The notes under the pieces are model-generated. The model made no database searches. It saw only the letters and a program-made list of their open reading frames with translations, and had not been told where the DNA came from. Shown piece after piece: positions 8,376-17,232 of a DNA stretch of 64,000 nt. A program made the translations under genes and the position numbers. The stretch spans positions 186,001 through 250,000 of the forward strand of contig NZ_JAJEJR010000003.1 in assembly GCF_021390595.1 (NCBI RefSeq), in the 5' to 3' direction. Position 1 is the stretch's first letter. Each line of letters begins with the position of its first letter. The stretch comes from Paraburkholderia sp. HP33-1. GTDB taxonomy: Bacteria > Pseudomonadota > Gammaproteobacteria > Burkholderiales > Burkholderiaceae.

Positions 8376-8764
8376 GCATTAGACCAAAGCAATTCCCAGC
8401 GCCGCCAGTAGTCGAGTATCTCAGCAGCGCCACTCCGGCGTGTGGATGGCATCCGGTTACGACCTGGCGTCACGTTCGTCTCGAGGTAGCAAGCTCTTTG
8501 CGAGGCCATCGCCGGAATGCGCACCGCCGCGACGCTTTCAGCATAGTTCGCCGACATTTCAGCGTCCAGACAGGACATCCGCGCAGTGGCGCTGCGCATG
8601 TCGTTCCCGACCGTCGGGCTTCGGTATCGGACGGCGGTCCGCCACCACTTCGCCGCCGCGAAGCGAGGTCTTACAATCGGGACCTGTCCCGCGCACGGCG
8701 ACGCGTCGCCAGGCCCTGCCCCGGCCAGAACGGAACAGGAGACAGGCGCATCGCGGTTACTCAT
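8372..8764 (-). CDS. possible small hypothetical gene upstream of capA-like gene
   Basis: A 130-codon frame with a weak GAGG ribosome site whose TGA overlaps the CapA-like ATG by four bases (ATGA), the arrangement of a coupled operon. Against it: no recognisable family, rather mixed codon use (AGA, ATA, CCA) and no clear secondary-structure pattern. It fills an otherwise empty 450-bp divergent gap that must also hold promoters for both sides. Confidence 0.25.
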   Translation of the reverse strand: MSNRDAPVSCSVLAGAGPGDASPCAGQVPIVRPRFAAAKWWRTAVRYRSPTVGNDMRSATARMSCLDAEMSANYAESVAAVRIPAMASQRACYLETNVTPGRNRMPSTRRSGAAEILDYWRRWELLWSNA

Positions 8765-8825
8765 CGCCTCGATGCGAGGAACGCTGACCTGAAAGGCGGT
8801 ACAGGACTCCAAGGGAGGCTATGCG

Positions 8826-9575
8826 ATGCTCGCACTCTTTACCGATTTCGGCGCCGACGACATCTATGTCGGACAGGTACGTGTCGCCTTGCTGCGACAT
8901 GCTGCAGCCGGCACCCCCATCATCGACGTGCTGCATACCGCCCCAAACTACAACTCGCAGGCAGGCGCGCATCTGCTCGCGGCGCTTGCGCCGTGGTATC
9001 CGCCAGATAGTGTCTTTCTGGCCGTGGTAGATCCCGGCGTGGGTAGTGAGCGGGATGCCGTCGTGCTGCAAGCCGACGGGCAGCGGTTCGTCGGGCCGGA
9101 CAACGGGCTGCTGTCGGTCGTGGCGGGGCGCGCGGCGCGTACCCGGACCTGGCGGATCATCTGGCGTCCCGCCGCGCTCTCCGCCTCATTTCATGGTCGC
9201 GACCTGTTCGCCCCGATGGCAGCATGGGTCAGCCGCGGCGAGTCGCCGCCCGACAAGCTCGTTGAGACGACAGGCTTGCGTGTGCAGTTGGATGCGGGGG
9301 ATCTCGCCGAGATCATCTACATCGATCACTACGGCAATGCACTGACGGGGCTGCGGGCTGGAGCGGTGCCGAGGACTGCACGGCTGAGCATCGCAGATGC
9401 CGACGTCGAATATGCCCGGGTCTTTTCCGACGTCATGGCCGGTCAAGCCTTCTGGTACGAAAACTCGATCGGGCTCGTCGAGATCGCCGTGAATCGTGGC
9501 AGCGCCGCTACGCAGCTTGGGGTACGTATCGGATCTCCCGTTCAAGTGAACAGGGGCCGTGAATCGGCGAGATAG
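8826..9575 (+). CDS. S-adenosyl-L-methionine hydrolase (adenosine-forming), DUF62 family
   Basis: 249 residues of the SAM-dependent halogenase/hydroxide adenosyltransferase family. Motifs in order: LFTDFGADD (N-terminus), VVDPGVGSER (about 67-76), VGPDNGLLS (about 92), FHGRDLFAP (about 120-128), YIDHYGNALTG (about 165) and FWYENSIGLVEIAVN near the C-terminus. The Asp-Arg-His triad that positions water in the hydrolases is present, and no halogenase-type insertion is seen, so the product should be adenosine plus methionine, not a halogenated nucleoside. An AGGGAGG ribosome site precedes the ATG. The physiological role of the family is unclear. Confidence 0.85.
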   Translation: MLALFTDFGADDIYVGQVRVALLRHAAAGTPIIDVLHTAPNYNSQAGAHLLAALAPWYPPDSVFLAVVDPGVGSERDAVVLQADGQRFVGPDNGLLSVVAGRAARTRTWRIIWRPAALSASFHGRDLFAPMAAWVSRGESPPDKLVETTGLRVQLDAGDLAEIIYIDHYGNALTGLRAGAVPRTARLSIADADVEYARVFSDVMAGQAFWYENSIGLVEIAVNRGSAATQLGVRIGSPVQVNRGRESAR

Positions 9576-9678
9576 CGCCAGGCAAATATCCCGGCGTCTG
9601 CCCGCAGACCGGCTGCGCAGCATCGACCTATAATATTTTATGGGGCGTATGGGCGGATGAACGTTCCGGGGCACGGCC

Positions 9679-9936
9679 ATGATCAATGCGGATCTTGGGG
9701 AACAGCTTGAGGGCTACGTCGCGAAGCTGGTTAATTCGGGGCGCTACGGCTCCCAGAGCGAGGTCCTGCGCGAAGGCGTGAAGCTCATTCAGGATCGCGA
9801 AATGCAACTCAACGCGCTGGATGCGGTCATCGAGCGCGGCATTGTCGACTCCGAGGCAGGACGGGGCAAGCCCGCCGCAGATGTGTTCGACCGGCTTGAA
9901 GCAAAGTATCGTGCGATGGCGAGCACCAGGCCATGA
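9679..9936 (+). CDS. ParD-like antitoxin
   Basis: 85 residues. The N-terminal ribbon-helix-helix (LGEQLEGYVAKLVNSGRYGSQSEVLREGVKLI) is typical of ParD/CopG DNA-binding antitoxins; the acidic, flexible C-terminus (from about residue 50) would wrap the toxin. The stop overlaps the toxin start by four bases (ATGA). Such pairs are autoregulated by the RHH domain binding the promoter, here within 9576-9678. Confidence 0.85.
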   Translation: MINADLGEQLEGYVAKLVNSGRYGSQSEVLREGVKLIQDREMQLNALDAVIERGIVDSEAGRGKPAADVFDRLEAKYRAMASTRP

Positions 9937-10235
9937 TTGTCCAGATTCTTCCTGACGCTGAGGCCGACCTTGAGGCGATCGGCGACTACATGGCCCGCGA
10001 CAACCCCCGTCGTGCGCTGGGTTTCGTGCGCGAGTTGCGCGAGAAGTGCACGCGGCTGGCCGACATCTGTTTTGCATTCCCGATCGTACCGCGCTACGAA
10101 GAGCGTGGCGTGCGTCACCGGGTTTATGGCGGTCACCAGATTTTCTACCGCGTCGTTGGCGAGCCTCCCGCGCGCATCGACGTCATTCACGTCCTGCACA
10201 GCGCGCGCAACTACGCCGCCATCCTTTTTCCCTGA
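9933..10235 (+). CDS. ParE/RelE-superfamily toxin
   Basis: 100 residues with the ParE pattern: LPDAEADLEAIGDYMARDNPRRA (two helices), then the beta-sheet block RYEERGVRHRVYGGHQIFYRVV and the terminal IDVIHVLHSARNYA. ParE toxins poison DNA gyrase; RelE relatives cleave mRNA. The DYMARDNP helix and absence of RelE catalytic residues favour ParE, but the target is inference. It is the second gene of a complete-looking type II toxin-antitoxin operon. Confidence 0.85.
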   Translation: MIVQILPDAEADLEAIGDYMARDNPRRALGFVRELREKCTRLADICFAFPIVPRYEERGVRHRVYGGHQIFYRVVGEPPARIDVIHVLHSARNYAAILFP

Positions 10236-10300
10236 ATTCACCTGAGCCACGCGACAACGATCCGCCTGCTTCTGCCGGTGGAGTTTCGCCGTTGAGCATC

Positions 10301-10684
10301 TTACTGGCGGATGTGACGGTGTTGTTCAAACGCGGTCTGGCATGACACGCAGCGGGCCGTGTAGGGCGCGGCGGCAAGCCGCTCATAGCCGATTGGGTCC
10401 CCGCACTCGACGCAGGCGCCGTACAGGCCGGCGGCGATGCGTGCCAGCGCGGCGTCGATCTGCAGCAGTTCGTTGCGGTCGTGCCGCGCGAGCGCCGCGC
10501 GCAACTCGTCGCCGGCCTTGCGCGAGGCGGTCTCGTCGGGATGCGACTCGGGGCCTAGCGCTTCGGGCGGTCGGGCCCCGGCGAGATCTCCGTATTCGCC
10601 GTGCAGCGCCGCCAGCAACTCGCGACGGCGCTCGCCGAGCCGGTGCTGTAAGAGCGCGAGTTCGGAAGAGGTGAGCGTGATCAT
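10301..10684 (-). CDS. DksA/TraR family C4 zinc-finger protein
   Basis: 127 residues. A long N-terminal coiled coil (about 1-75, rich in Leu, Arg and Glu) is followed by the C-terminal zinc finger YGACVECGDPIGYERLAAAPYTARCVSCQ, with four Cys in a CxxC-N17-CxxC arrangement. DksA relatives bind in the RNA polymerase secondary channel. The protein is shorter than DksA (about 150 residues) and resembles the short DksA-like/YbiI group. The ATG at 10684 starts where the coiled coil starts; the frame is open for 89 further codons upstream, which carry two CxxC pairs (CAQCG and CPSCG), so a longer product cannot be fully excluded. Confidence 0.75.
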   Translation of the reverse strand: MITLTSSELALLQHRLGERRRELLAALHGEYGDLAGARPPEALGPESHPDETASRKAGDELRAALARHDRNELLQIDAALARIAAGLYGACVECGDPIGYERLAAAPYTARCVSCQTAFEQHRHIRQ

Positions 10685-11142
10685 GGACAGGTTCGATGTG
10701 TTCTGTAACGCCCCGCACGACGGGCATACATCAAGTATAGGTTTTGCAGATGATCGGATGGTTCGGGACAGTTCATCCTCCTGAAGGCCGCATTGAGCGC
10801 ATCGACGCCGAGCTTCTGAACCTGGTTGCCCGCTCCGGGCAGGAGCCGTTGCTTCCTTCGGCGAGTTCACGTGTGCTCCGATTTCGCGCAACTCTGACGT
10901 CGTCACAAACGGCTGGTCGAACATCTCCGTGCATTGGTGTGATGCATGCATGGCTTGATCGGGTAGCGGTGCATGGTCGGATCAGAATACATAACTGATA
11001 GCTTATAGATTGCGTTAAAAACATTAATTATCATAAATTGATTGGCAGCCTTAGTCTTTAATCAACCCTTCACGCCGCGCTCCGGTCACTGCACCCGAGC
11101 CGCCGGCAGTTTGACCAAGGGGCGAAGTCGAAGGAGATGGCC
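10685..11142. other. 458-bp divergent gap
   Basis: Lies between the DksA-like gene (minus) and a small conserved-looking gene (plus). Bases 10985-11045 are strikingly AT-rich (ATAACTGATAGC...AACATTAATTATC), likely promoter DNA. No gene is supported, apart from the possible N-terminal extension of the DksA-like frame noted there. Confidence 0.4.
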
Positions 11143-11391
11143 ATGAACACCACCGAGAAGTCTCTGCATTATCTGGTCGACAAGTGGCTTGCTCCCGCTC
11201 CATCCGTGCGGATCCGTGTGGTCCAGTTTGGCCGTATTCAGGGAGGCAGCAGGCGCTACGTGCATGTCGAAGCATCGGCGCCGAGTGGCACCCGTGCCAT
11301 CTTTTTCTTTCTGCACGATGACGGCTGCTGGTGCGTATTTCCGCCCCAGAACGCGCAACCGTCGATGACCGCTCATCGGCTTGCGGCTTGA
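11143..11391 (+). CDS. small protein of unknown function
   Basis: 82 residues from the ATG at 11143, which has AAGGAG six bases upstream (11131-11136); an earlier ATG at 11137 abuts that ribosome site and is unlikely to be used. Features: an amphipathic N-terminal helix, a central beta-rich segment (VRIRVVQFGRIQGGSRRYVHVEA) and a FFFLHDDGCWCVFPP patch with two Cys. No signal peptide. I do not recognise a family. Convergent with the next gene, with a hairpin between them. Confidence 0.6.
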   Translation: MNTTEKSLHYLVDKWLAPAPSVRIRVVQFGRIQGGSRRYVHVEASAPSGTRAIFFFLHDDGCWCVFPPQNAQPSMTAHRLAA

Positions 11392-11460
11392 GCTGCGCCG
11401 CAACACACTCACAGCCATCTGAATGAGGGCAGGCGTCGAATAACCCCGATATATTGCAGG

Positions 11461-11481
11461 CGGCGACATCCAGTGTCGCCG
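11461..11481. terminator. hairpin between convergent genes
   Basis: Perfect 8-bp stem CGGCGACA / TGTCGCCG with a 5-base loop, midway between two converging genes. There is no T-tract, so intrinsic termination is likely only in part; placement supports a bidirectional terminator. Confidence 0.4.
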
Positions 11482-11512
11482 TCTGGCCCTCCATTCACGC
11501 CAACGCGAAAAC

Positions 11513-12838
11513 TCAGGGTGCGTATCGCGATGCGTAACTCGCGGCACGCGCAGCCAATTGTGCTTGCCGGTCCGCCGCAGTGACGTACTTTGTCGTCGAG
11601 GGAAGAACACTGAGAAGGTCGCTCAGCTTCACAAGCTGGGCCGTCGCCGATGGTCCCACCGCAGCGGCTGTCGCGGGCAACCCTTGCCAGCGCAGGTTAA
11701 GGAAGCCCTGGTGCAGACCAACAGTGTCAACCCAGTTGTAGACGCCAGGATCTTTGGGGGATACCACGAACGTGTACGTGCCATCCGGGTTGGGTATTGC
11801 TTGCGTGTTGTTTAATGTCTGGGTGTGGTCAATGTAGTCGGTCGTGATCGTCCACCGCCCGTAGGCCGGCGCGATGAAGTATTTTGCCCCGCCGAGGTTG
11901 ACGTTGAGAACGAGTGCTTCATCGTCGGCAAGTTGAAATGCACTATAGGTGGCCGCCTGGTTCGCGAGGCGCCCGCCCGTTCCGCCAAGCGACAGCGCGG
12001 GGAGCGTATTGACCGGTTGAGCGTACCCAAGGGTGTTGTAGGCAATGAAGGGCGCCGCCGCAGCCGAAGTTTGTAGCGTCGCTGCGAGGGTCGCAGCCAG
12101 CGTATCCGCGGTCTGTGCTTGCGTCGAGACACTCGGCACCCGCTGTATCGCCAGACTGTTGAACTGTTGTACTCCCCATTCGTTGATCGTATCGCGCACG
12201 AAGATAGACGCTGCTCCAGACACCAGCTGGATATGATTGCCGGACCCGCCCGACGACGGGTCAGCGTTAATGACGAAACTTCCGTCCGCGCTGGTAACGA
12301 GCTGGTCGCCGGCGAGGTTGGAGAGCGTCGCGCTCGTGCTGCTATAGAGGCTGAAATTGAAATCGACTGGCTTTTGCGCGTGGACTGTTCCGGTGATGAC
12401 GTAGCTCGAAGCCGAGTCGACCGGGATCTTGCGGTAGATGGTGTCCGGGTTATCAAATGTTGTCCGCGATCCCGGCACGTTCATTCCGTGCCAATTGTGC
12501 GGAGCTGCAAGAAACGAAACCACCTTCGGGGCACTGGCGTCGCCCGAAGCAAGCGATAGCGCGTAGGCGAACAAGCTCTCATCGACCGCTTCATCGAGAT
12601 TTGTCAACGCCTCATCTGATACACCGCCGGTTGCCTGAGCAGCCGCTAGCCACGTTGCTTTAAGCGTCGCTTTCGCCGCAATCACAGCGGGCGCTTGAAC
12701 GACAGCGATTGCGAGTTTCTCGGCGGCCAGCTGATCCTGGGTCGCCAAAGGGTTTGGGCTATCCGTAATACTGCTTCCTCCGCAGGCATCCACGATGAAT
12801 GGAAGTGCGACCAGAGCTATCAGACGTCTTTTGAACAT
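11513..12838 (-). CDS. predicted lipoprotein with DUF1214-like C-terminal region
   Basis: 441 residues. The signal peptide ends in VDACGG, so the Cys at about 19 is probably lipidated. The middle contains NPDTIYRKIPVDSASSY, a pattern seen in DUF1214/DUF1254-type proteins, and the C-terminal third (AYGRWTITTDYID... NPDGTYTFVVSPKDPG... WVDTVGLHQGFLNLRW) resembles DUF1214. This is recognition by eye. The central region is Ala/Thr-rich (TAATLAATLQTSAAAA). Function unknown; envelope location likely. Single gene. Confidence 0.6.
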   Translation of the reverse strand: MFKRRLIALVALPFIVDACGGSSITDSPNPLATQDQLAAEKLAIAVVQAPAVIAAKATLKATWLAAAQATGGVSDEALTNLDEAVDESLFAYALSLASGDASAPKVVSFLAAPHNWHGMNVPGSRTTFDNPDTIYRKIPVDSASSYVITGTVHAQKPVDFNFSLYSSTSATLSNLAGDQLVTSADGSFVINADPSSGGSGNHIQLVSGAASIFVRDTINEWGVQQFNSLAIQRVPSVSTQAQTADTLAATLAATLQTSAAAAPFIAYNTLGYAQPVNTLPALSLGGTGGRLANQAATYSAFQLADDEALVLNVNLGGAKYFIAPAYGRWTITTDYIDHTQTLNNTQAIPNPDGTYTFVVSPKDPGVYNWVDTVGLHQGFLNLRWQGLPATAAAVGPSATAQLVKLSDLLSVLPSTTKYVTAADRQAQLAARAASYASRYAP

Positions 12839-12928
12839 GTCGAGCGTGCGTAAGTTATTAAAATTTTTGAACGCACAATCTATAGGGGGTTGAGGCGCAG
12901 CAGAACCAAGAAAAACGAATATGGAAAG

Positions 12929-13843
12929 TCATTCTTCGGCTATGCCACTTCCTTTCGGAGCATACTGCGTCGGCGGCAGGCCGACATGACGCGTGAACGC
13001 GACGCTGAATGCGCTTGCCGAGCTATAGCCCACGCGCGCCGCGATCGTCGCGACGCCAACTTCGTTTCGGCGCAGCAGGTTTTTGGCGATGGCCATGCGC
13101 CACGACAACAGATACTCCATCGGCGCGACGCCGACTGCGCGGCTGAATCGATCGAAGAAAGACGAGCGTGAAAGCGCGGCGGCTTTCGCGAGTTGCGCGA
13201 TCGTCCAGGGCTTTTCCGGGCTTTCGTGCATCTGGCGGATGGCGAGCGCGAGACGGGCATCGGCGAGACCGCGTACGAGCCCGGGCGATGCACCCGTTTG
13301 CGTCGATCGCAACGCTTCGATGAAAAGCACTTCGAGCAGGCGCGCCAGCACGACCTCGCGCGCGGGCCGCTGCGCGCGCGATTCGTCCCGCACGAGCTTG
13401 ACGAGCGTCGCCAGCCTGCTATCGCCGCGCACGAGCACGAGCTCGGGCAGAAGCGAGACGAGCAAGGCCGCATCCGGCGAACCAAAAGCGCAGAGGCCAG
13501 CAAGCCATTGAGCTTCCGGCGCGGCCGACGCATCGCCGAAACGAAAACTGCCGTCGGGCAGCAGCGTGGGCGCAATATCGGAGACGTCGTCATCGTCGGG
13601 CGGATTGATGCTCGACATCGCGAAGCTGAAAACCTGGGGCCCGAGCACGAAGTCGTCGGCCTGAAGAATGTGCGGCTCGCCGCCATTGACGGATAGTCGA
13701 AGCGACCCTTCGAGCACCACGCAATAGAACGGCTGTCCGACTTCCGTGCGGCTCGCGCGCCAGCGCCCCGCGCCGCTGACCACTTTCGAGAACGTGGGTG
13801 TCGGCTGGAGCAATGTGACGACTTCGGCTAGCGGGTCGATCAT
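12929..13843 (-). CDS. AraC family transcriptional regulator with cupin_6-type N-terminus
   Basis: 304 residues. The N-terminal domain (about 1-190) has the cupin-like strands GQPFYCVVLEGSLRLSV and ILQADDFVLGP typical of AraC_N/cupin_6 regulators. The C-terminal AraC DNA-binding domain (about 200-295) shows two helix-turn-helix units: WTIAQLAKAAALSRSSFFDRFSRAVG and VATIAARVGYSSASAFSVAFTRHVGLPPTQY. It is divergent from an SDR gene 99 bp away, and such pairs are usually regulator and target. Effector unknown. Confidence 0.85.
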   Translation of the reverse strand: MIDPLAEVVTLLQPTPTFSKVVSGAGRWRASRTEVGQPFYCVVLEGSLRLSVNGGEPHILQADDFVLGPQVFSFAMSSINPPDDDDVSDIAPTLLPDGSFRFGDASAAPEAQWLAGLCAFGSPDAALLVSLLPELVLVRGDSRLATLVKLVRDESRAQRPAREVVLARLLEVLFIEALRSTQTGASPGLVRGLADARLALAIRQMHESPEKPWTIAQLAKAAALSRSSFFDRFSRAVGVAPMEYLLSWRMAIAKNLLRRNEVGVATIAARVGYSSASAFSVAFTRHVGLPPTQYAPKGSGIAEE

Positions 13844-13942
13844 GATCGGACGATCTCGAATGAAACGTGGACTTTCGATTGTAGCTAATCCGGCCGGTCA
13901 CGACGTATCGTGGAGGGACTGTCACCGACCACAGGAGTCGAC

Positions 13943-14692
13943 ATGAAGACCGTCTTGATTACCGGATGCTCGTCCGGATTTGGCCTCGAAATCGCGCGTT
14001 ATTTTCTGGATCGCGACTGGCGCGTGATCGCGACGATGCGCACGCCGCGCGAAGATGTTTTGCCGCGCTCCGATCGTCTTTCGATCCTCATGCTCGATGT
14101 GAAGGATCCGCAAAGCACTCGCGCCGCCATTGATGCAGCCGGTCCCATCGACGTGCTGGTCAACAACGCGGGCATCGGCTTTCTGAACGCTCTCGAAGGT
14201 ACGCCGATGGACACCGCGCGCGATATCTTCGAGACCAATACGCTCGGCACCATCGCGATGGCACAGGCTGTGTTGCCGCAATTCCGCGAGCGCCGCGAAG
14301 GCGTGATCGTCAACGTCACCTCGACCGTCACGTGCAGACCGCTGCATTTGCTGTCCGTCTATACCGCGAGCAAGTCCGCGGTCAACGCGTTCAGCGAATC
14401 GCTCGCGCTCGAACTGGAGCAGTTCAATGTGCGCGTGCGTGTCGTGCTGCCAGGACGCGCACCTTCCACGCGCTTCGGCGAGAACGCGCAGGCACGCATG
14501 AAAAGCGGCTTTCCCGAGCCGTACAGCGCACTCGTGCAGCAGATTTTTGCGCACTGGGAGAATGAGACGACCGTCACCCACGCATCGGATGTCGCCGAAG
14601 CCGTTTGGCTCGCCGCCACCGATTCATCGAGCCCGTTCAACATCCCCGCCGGCGAAGACGCTGTCGAGTGGTACAACGCGCGCGCTAAATAG
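13943..14692 (+). CDS. short-chain dehydrogenase/reductase (classical SDR)
   Basis: 249 residues. NAD(P)-binding TGCSSGFGLEIA (about 7-18, the TGxxxGxG motif), NNAGIG (about 78), and the catalytic YTASKSA (Tyr-x-x-x-Lys, about 145) with the upstream Ser replaced by the TSTVTCRPLHLLSVY region. The ATG at 13943 follows AGGAG and is preferred over an in-frame ATG 33 bases earlier. Probably controlled by the divergent AraC gene. The substrate is not predictable; this subgroup (SDR5C/oxidoreductase annotated by similarity to steroid or ketone reductases) is broad. Confidence 0.85.
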   Translation: MKTVLITGCSSGFGLEIARYFLDRDWRVIATMRTPREDVLPRSDRLSILMLDVKDPQSTRAAIDAAGPIDVLVNNAGIGFLNALEGTPMDTARDIFETNTLGTIAMAQAVLPQFRERREGVIVNVTSTVTCRPLHLLSVYTASKSAVNAFSESLALELEQFNVRVRVVLPGRAPSTRFGENAQARMKSGFPEPYSALVQQIFAHWENETTVTHASDVAEAVWLAATDSSSPFNIPAGEDAVEWYNARAK

Positions 14693-14731
14693 CGCCGGGA
14701 AGTTCTGGCCGTGGATGTCGTGCAGTGAGAT

Positions 14732-15271
14732 CTACGGCATCGTTTCCAACGTTTTCTTCAGCCGTGCGACCGCCGTGTCTGATTCCTGCTGGATTCGCGC
14801 TCGCACGAACAAGACATTCACCGCCTCAAACCAGAGTGACGGTGCGCGGTATATGAACTCACGCTCGAATCGCGTCCCGGACGCTTCGGGAGTGAGCGAG
14901 TAGCTCACCAGGCCGGCGGACTTGCCATCTATGGTGCCGACAATCACCCATTCGCGCGGACGATCCCGCACGGCAACCGTCCACACGACGCTCCCCCGGC
15001 GACCCGCGACGCGAAATTCTTCCGTGACCTGTTCGCCAACGTCTAACGAGTGATCGGTCGCCCCCCTAACGGATAGCGACGACGGGTGCCAATTGGGCCA
15101 GTGCGACGGTGTCGTCACGTAGTCGAAAACGACCGTGTCCGGTCGTTCGATCGAGATCACGGTGACAATCTTCGTCGTAAGGTTGACGAACCCAGGCAAC
15201 GGCAGGGCAAACAGGGCAAAGACCGTTAAGGCTGCCAGGATCGCACTGACCCATCTCAATGGCGATTTCAT
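14732..15271 (-). CDS. membrane-anchored SRPBCC family protein
   Basis: 179 residues. One N-terminal hydrophobic segment (about 8-28) acts as an anchor or signal. A START/SRPBCC-type hydrophobic-cavity domain follows: VISIERPDTVVFDYVTTPSHWPNWHPSSL, then GEQVTEEFRVAGRRGSVVWTV and a C-terminal helix. Polyketide_cyc2-like. The ligand is unknown. Convergent with the SDR gene. Confidence 0.7.
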   Translation of the reverse strand: MKSPLRWVSAILAALTVFALFALPLPGFVNLTTKIVTVISIERPDTVVFDYVTTPSHWPNWHPSSLSVRGATDHSLDVGEQVTEEFRVAGRRGSVVWTVAVRDRPREWVIVGTIDGKSAGLVSYSLTPEASGTRFEREFIYRAPSLWFEAVNVLFVRARIQQESDTAVARLKKTLETMP

Positions 15272-15330
15272 TTACGACTCTGGGAAGTATCGCGCACACG
15301 TAGGCGGCCGTGCCGCTACATTCCCCCCTT

Positions 15331-17016
15331 TCAGGTTAGTGATCCACCTCGCTGCCGAACCTGCGGTACTCTGCGTTGCTCCACGGTAACCGGGGATGGC
15401 GGCACTGGCCGCGAATGCCGGTTTGGCGCATCGCTTACCAGGCGAAATACCTGCACGGCATCTTCCAGTGTGCACGCCTGTTCTTGCATGCTGGCGGCCG
15501 CGGCTGCCACCTGCTCGACCAGGGCAACGTTTTGCTGGAGCCGTTCATCCATCTGCCCGATCGCGCGGTTGATTTCCCCGATGCCGGTACTTTGCTCGTT
15601 GCTCGCGTGGGTAATCTCGCCCATCAGGGCGACCACACTATCGACGGCCGTGACGATTTCGGTCATGTCCCGGCCAGCCTGGTCGACCAGTTCGCCGCCT
15701 GTTTTGACGTTGCCGACCGAGTCAGTGATCAGCGCCTTGATTTCCTTGGCGGCCATGGCGCTGCGCTGGGCCAGGCTGCGTACCTCGGCGGCGACTACCG
15801 CAAAGCCGCGTCCCTGGTCGCCGGCGCGTGCCGCCTCGACCGCCGCGTTCAAAGCAAGGATATTGGTCTGAAAAGCAATTGAGTCGATCATGCCGATGAT
15901 GTCGACGATCTTGTGTGAACTGCCGCGGATCAACGACATGGTCGTGACCACATGGCCCACCACGTCGCCGCCTTTGACCGCGAGATCGGAGGCCGAGGCG
16001 ATGTGCTGGTTGGCGTGCGCAGCGCGGTCAGCATTGGCGCGGACCATCGCCGTCAATTGCTCCATCGTCGAAGCGGTTTCCTCGAGCGAGCCAGCCTGCG
16101 CCTCGGTGCGGGAGGAAAGCTCCGCGTTGCCGGCTGCAATTTCGCGCGCGCCCGTGGCGATCATATCGGAGGCACGTCGCACGTTGCCGACTACCGAGGC
16201 CAGACCGACACTGATGCCGTTCATTGCCTGCATCAACTGGCCCAACTCGTCACGCCGGCTGACATGCACCTGGGCGGTCAAGTCGCCGGCCGCCAGTTTT
16301 TCCGCGGCGGCTTTGGCTTCGAGCAGTTGCATGCCGAGACCGCGCCGGGTCGTCACGTAGACCAGCGCGCTGACCAGCAGCGCGCCGAGTAACCCGAAGC
16401 CGATCACCTCGGTTTGCAGGAAAGGAGACAACGCCGCTGCCGGTCCCGGCCGGTCGGCGGGGATCACTGCCTGCAGCAGCCGGCCATAGCCCAGCAGGAA
16501 TGCGCTATTGGCGGCCAAGGTCAGCAGCGCGAGTCTGCCTCCAATCGACAGGTTCCACACATCGCTGACATCGAGTCCGACGTACATCGCGCCGATGACC
16601 TCGCCGGTACTATCCCGGATCGGCTCGTACCGTGTCATGTATTGCTTGCCGAATAGCGTGGCGTATCCGGTATAGGGTTGCCCGGAGCGCAGCATCCGAT
16701 AGCCGGGGTGCGAGCGGTCGAGTACTGTGCCCACAGCTCGCTCGCCCGTTTGCTTTTTGACCGAAGTAGCGACGCGCACGAAGTCTTCGCCTATTCCGAC
16801 GAACAGTGTGCCCGTCGCGCGGGTCTTGTCGGTGAAGCGGTCCACTTCGCTGTAGTTGAGGTTCAGCAGCGTGTTGCCGTTCAGCAACCTGGGGGTCATG
16901 ACACCGAGGATGTCGACACCGTTCGATGCGTCGCGTGTGAATGGAGCTGGAAAATACCCGGCGAGCGTACGCGCATGACGGCGCACCTGCGTCTTAAGTG
17001 GCAGCAGAGAGTGCAT
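15331..17016 (-). CDS. methyl-accepting chemotaxis protein, Cache-type, without the usual first membrane helix
   Basis: 561 residues. A Cache_3-like sensing domain starts almost at once (residues about 15-155: [68 protein letters not shown]). Two hydrophobic segments follow (about 160-185 and 205-228), then HAMP (about 230-285) and the signalling domain with hairpin tip [41 protein letters not shown]. Relatives begin with a transmembrane helix before the Cache domain. Here a stop lies nine codons upstream of the ATG, so the gene as it stands cannot encode it. The chain may be 5'-truncated or use a different topology. Confidence 0.8.
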   Translation of the reverse strand: MHSLLPLKTQVRRHARTLAGYFPAPFTRDASNGVDILGVMTPRLLNGNTLLNLNYSEVDRFTDKTRATGTLFVGIGEDFVRVATSVKKQTGERAVGTVLDRSHPGYRMLRSGQPYTGYATLFGKQYMTRYEPIRDSTGEVIGAMYVGLDVSDVWNLSIGGRLALLTLAANSAFLLGYGRLLQAVIPADRPGPAAALSPFLQTEVIGFGLLGALLVSALVYVTTRRGLGMQLLEAKAAAEKLAAGDLTAQVHVSRRDELGQLMQAMNGISVGLASVVGNVRRASDMIATGAREIAAGNAELSSRTEAQAGSLEETASTMEQLTAMVRANADRAAHANQHIASASDLAVKGGDVVGHVVTTMSLIRGSSHKIVDIIGMIDSIAFQTNILALNAAVEAARAGDQGRGFAVVAAEVRSLAQRSAMAAKEIKALITDSVGNVKTGGELVDQAGRDMTEIVTAVDSVVALMGEITHASNEQSTGIGEINRAIGQMDERLQQNVALVEQVAAAAASMQEQACTLEDAVQVFRLVSDAPNRHSRPVPPSPVTVEQRRVPQVRQRGGSLT

Positions 17017-17232
17017 GGAGTGAACCCCCGGTCGACTGTGTCAGCGAGCCAAAATAAATCAGACTTATTAGTTTGAATGCATTAGACAGAATATTGCTTG
17101 AGATGGCAATAGATTATCGTCGCTAATCTCAATCGAAATTCAGCGAGGCGAAGCCGCATATCCCGGGATAAATACAGCGCGTAATCACGCAAACGTTTGG
17201 CAAAGAGCCCGTGGCGCAAACGGTGCGGGTAC

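Noticed and set aside
8826-9575. SAM-dependent fluorinase or chlorinase
   Set aside because: The hydrolase-type Asp-Arg-His residues are present and no halogenase loop is seen; halogenation is not supported.
10681-10776. 31-codon frame overlapping the DksA-like start by ATGA
   Set aside because: Its AGGAGG directly abuts the ATG, leaving no spacer for ribosome binding, and the peptide has no recognisable features.
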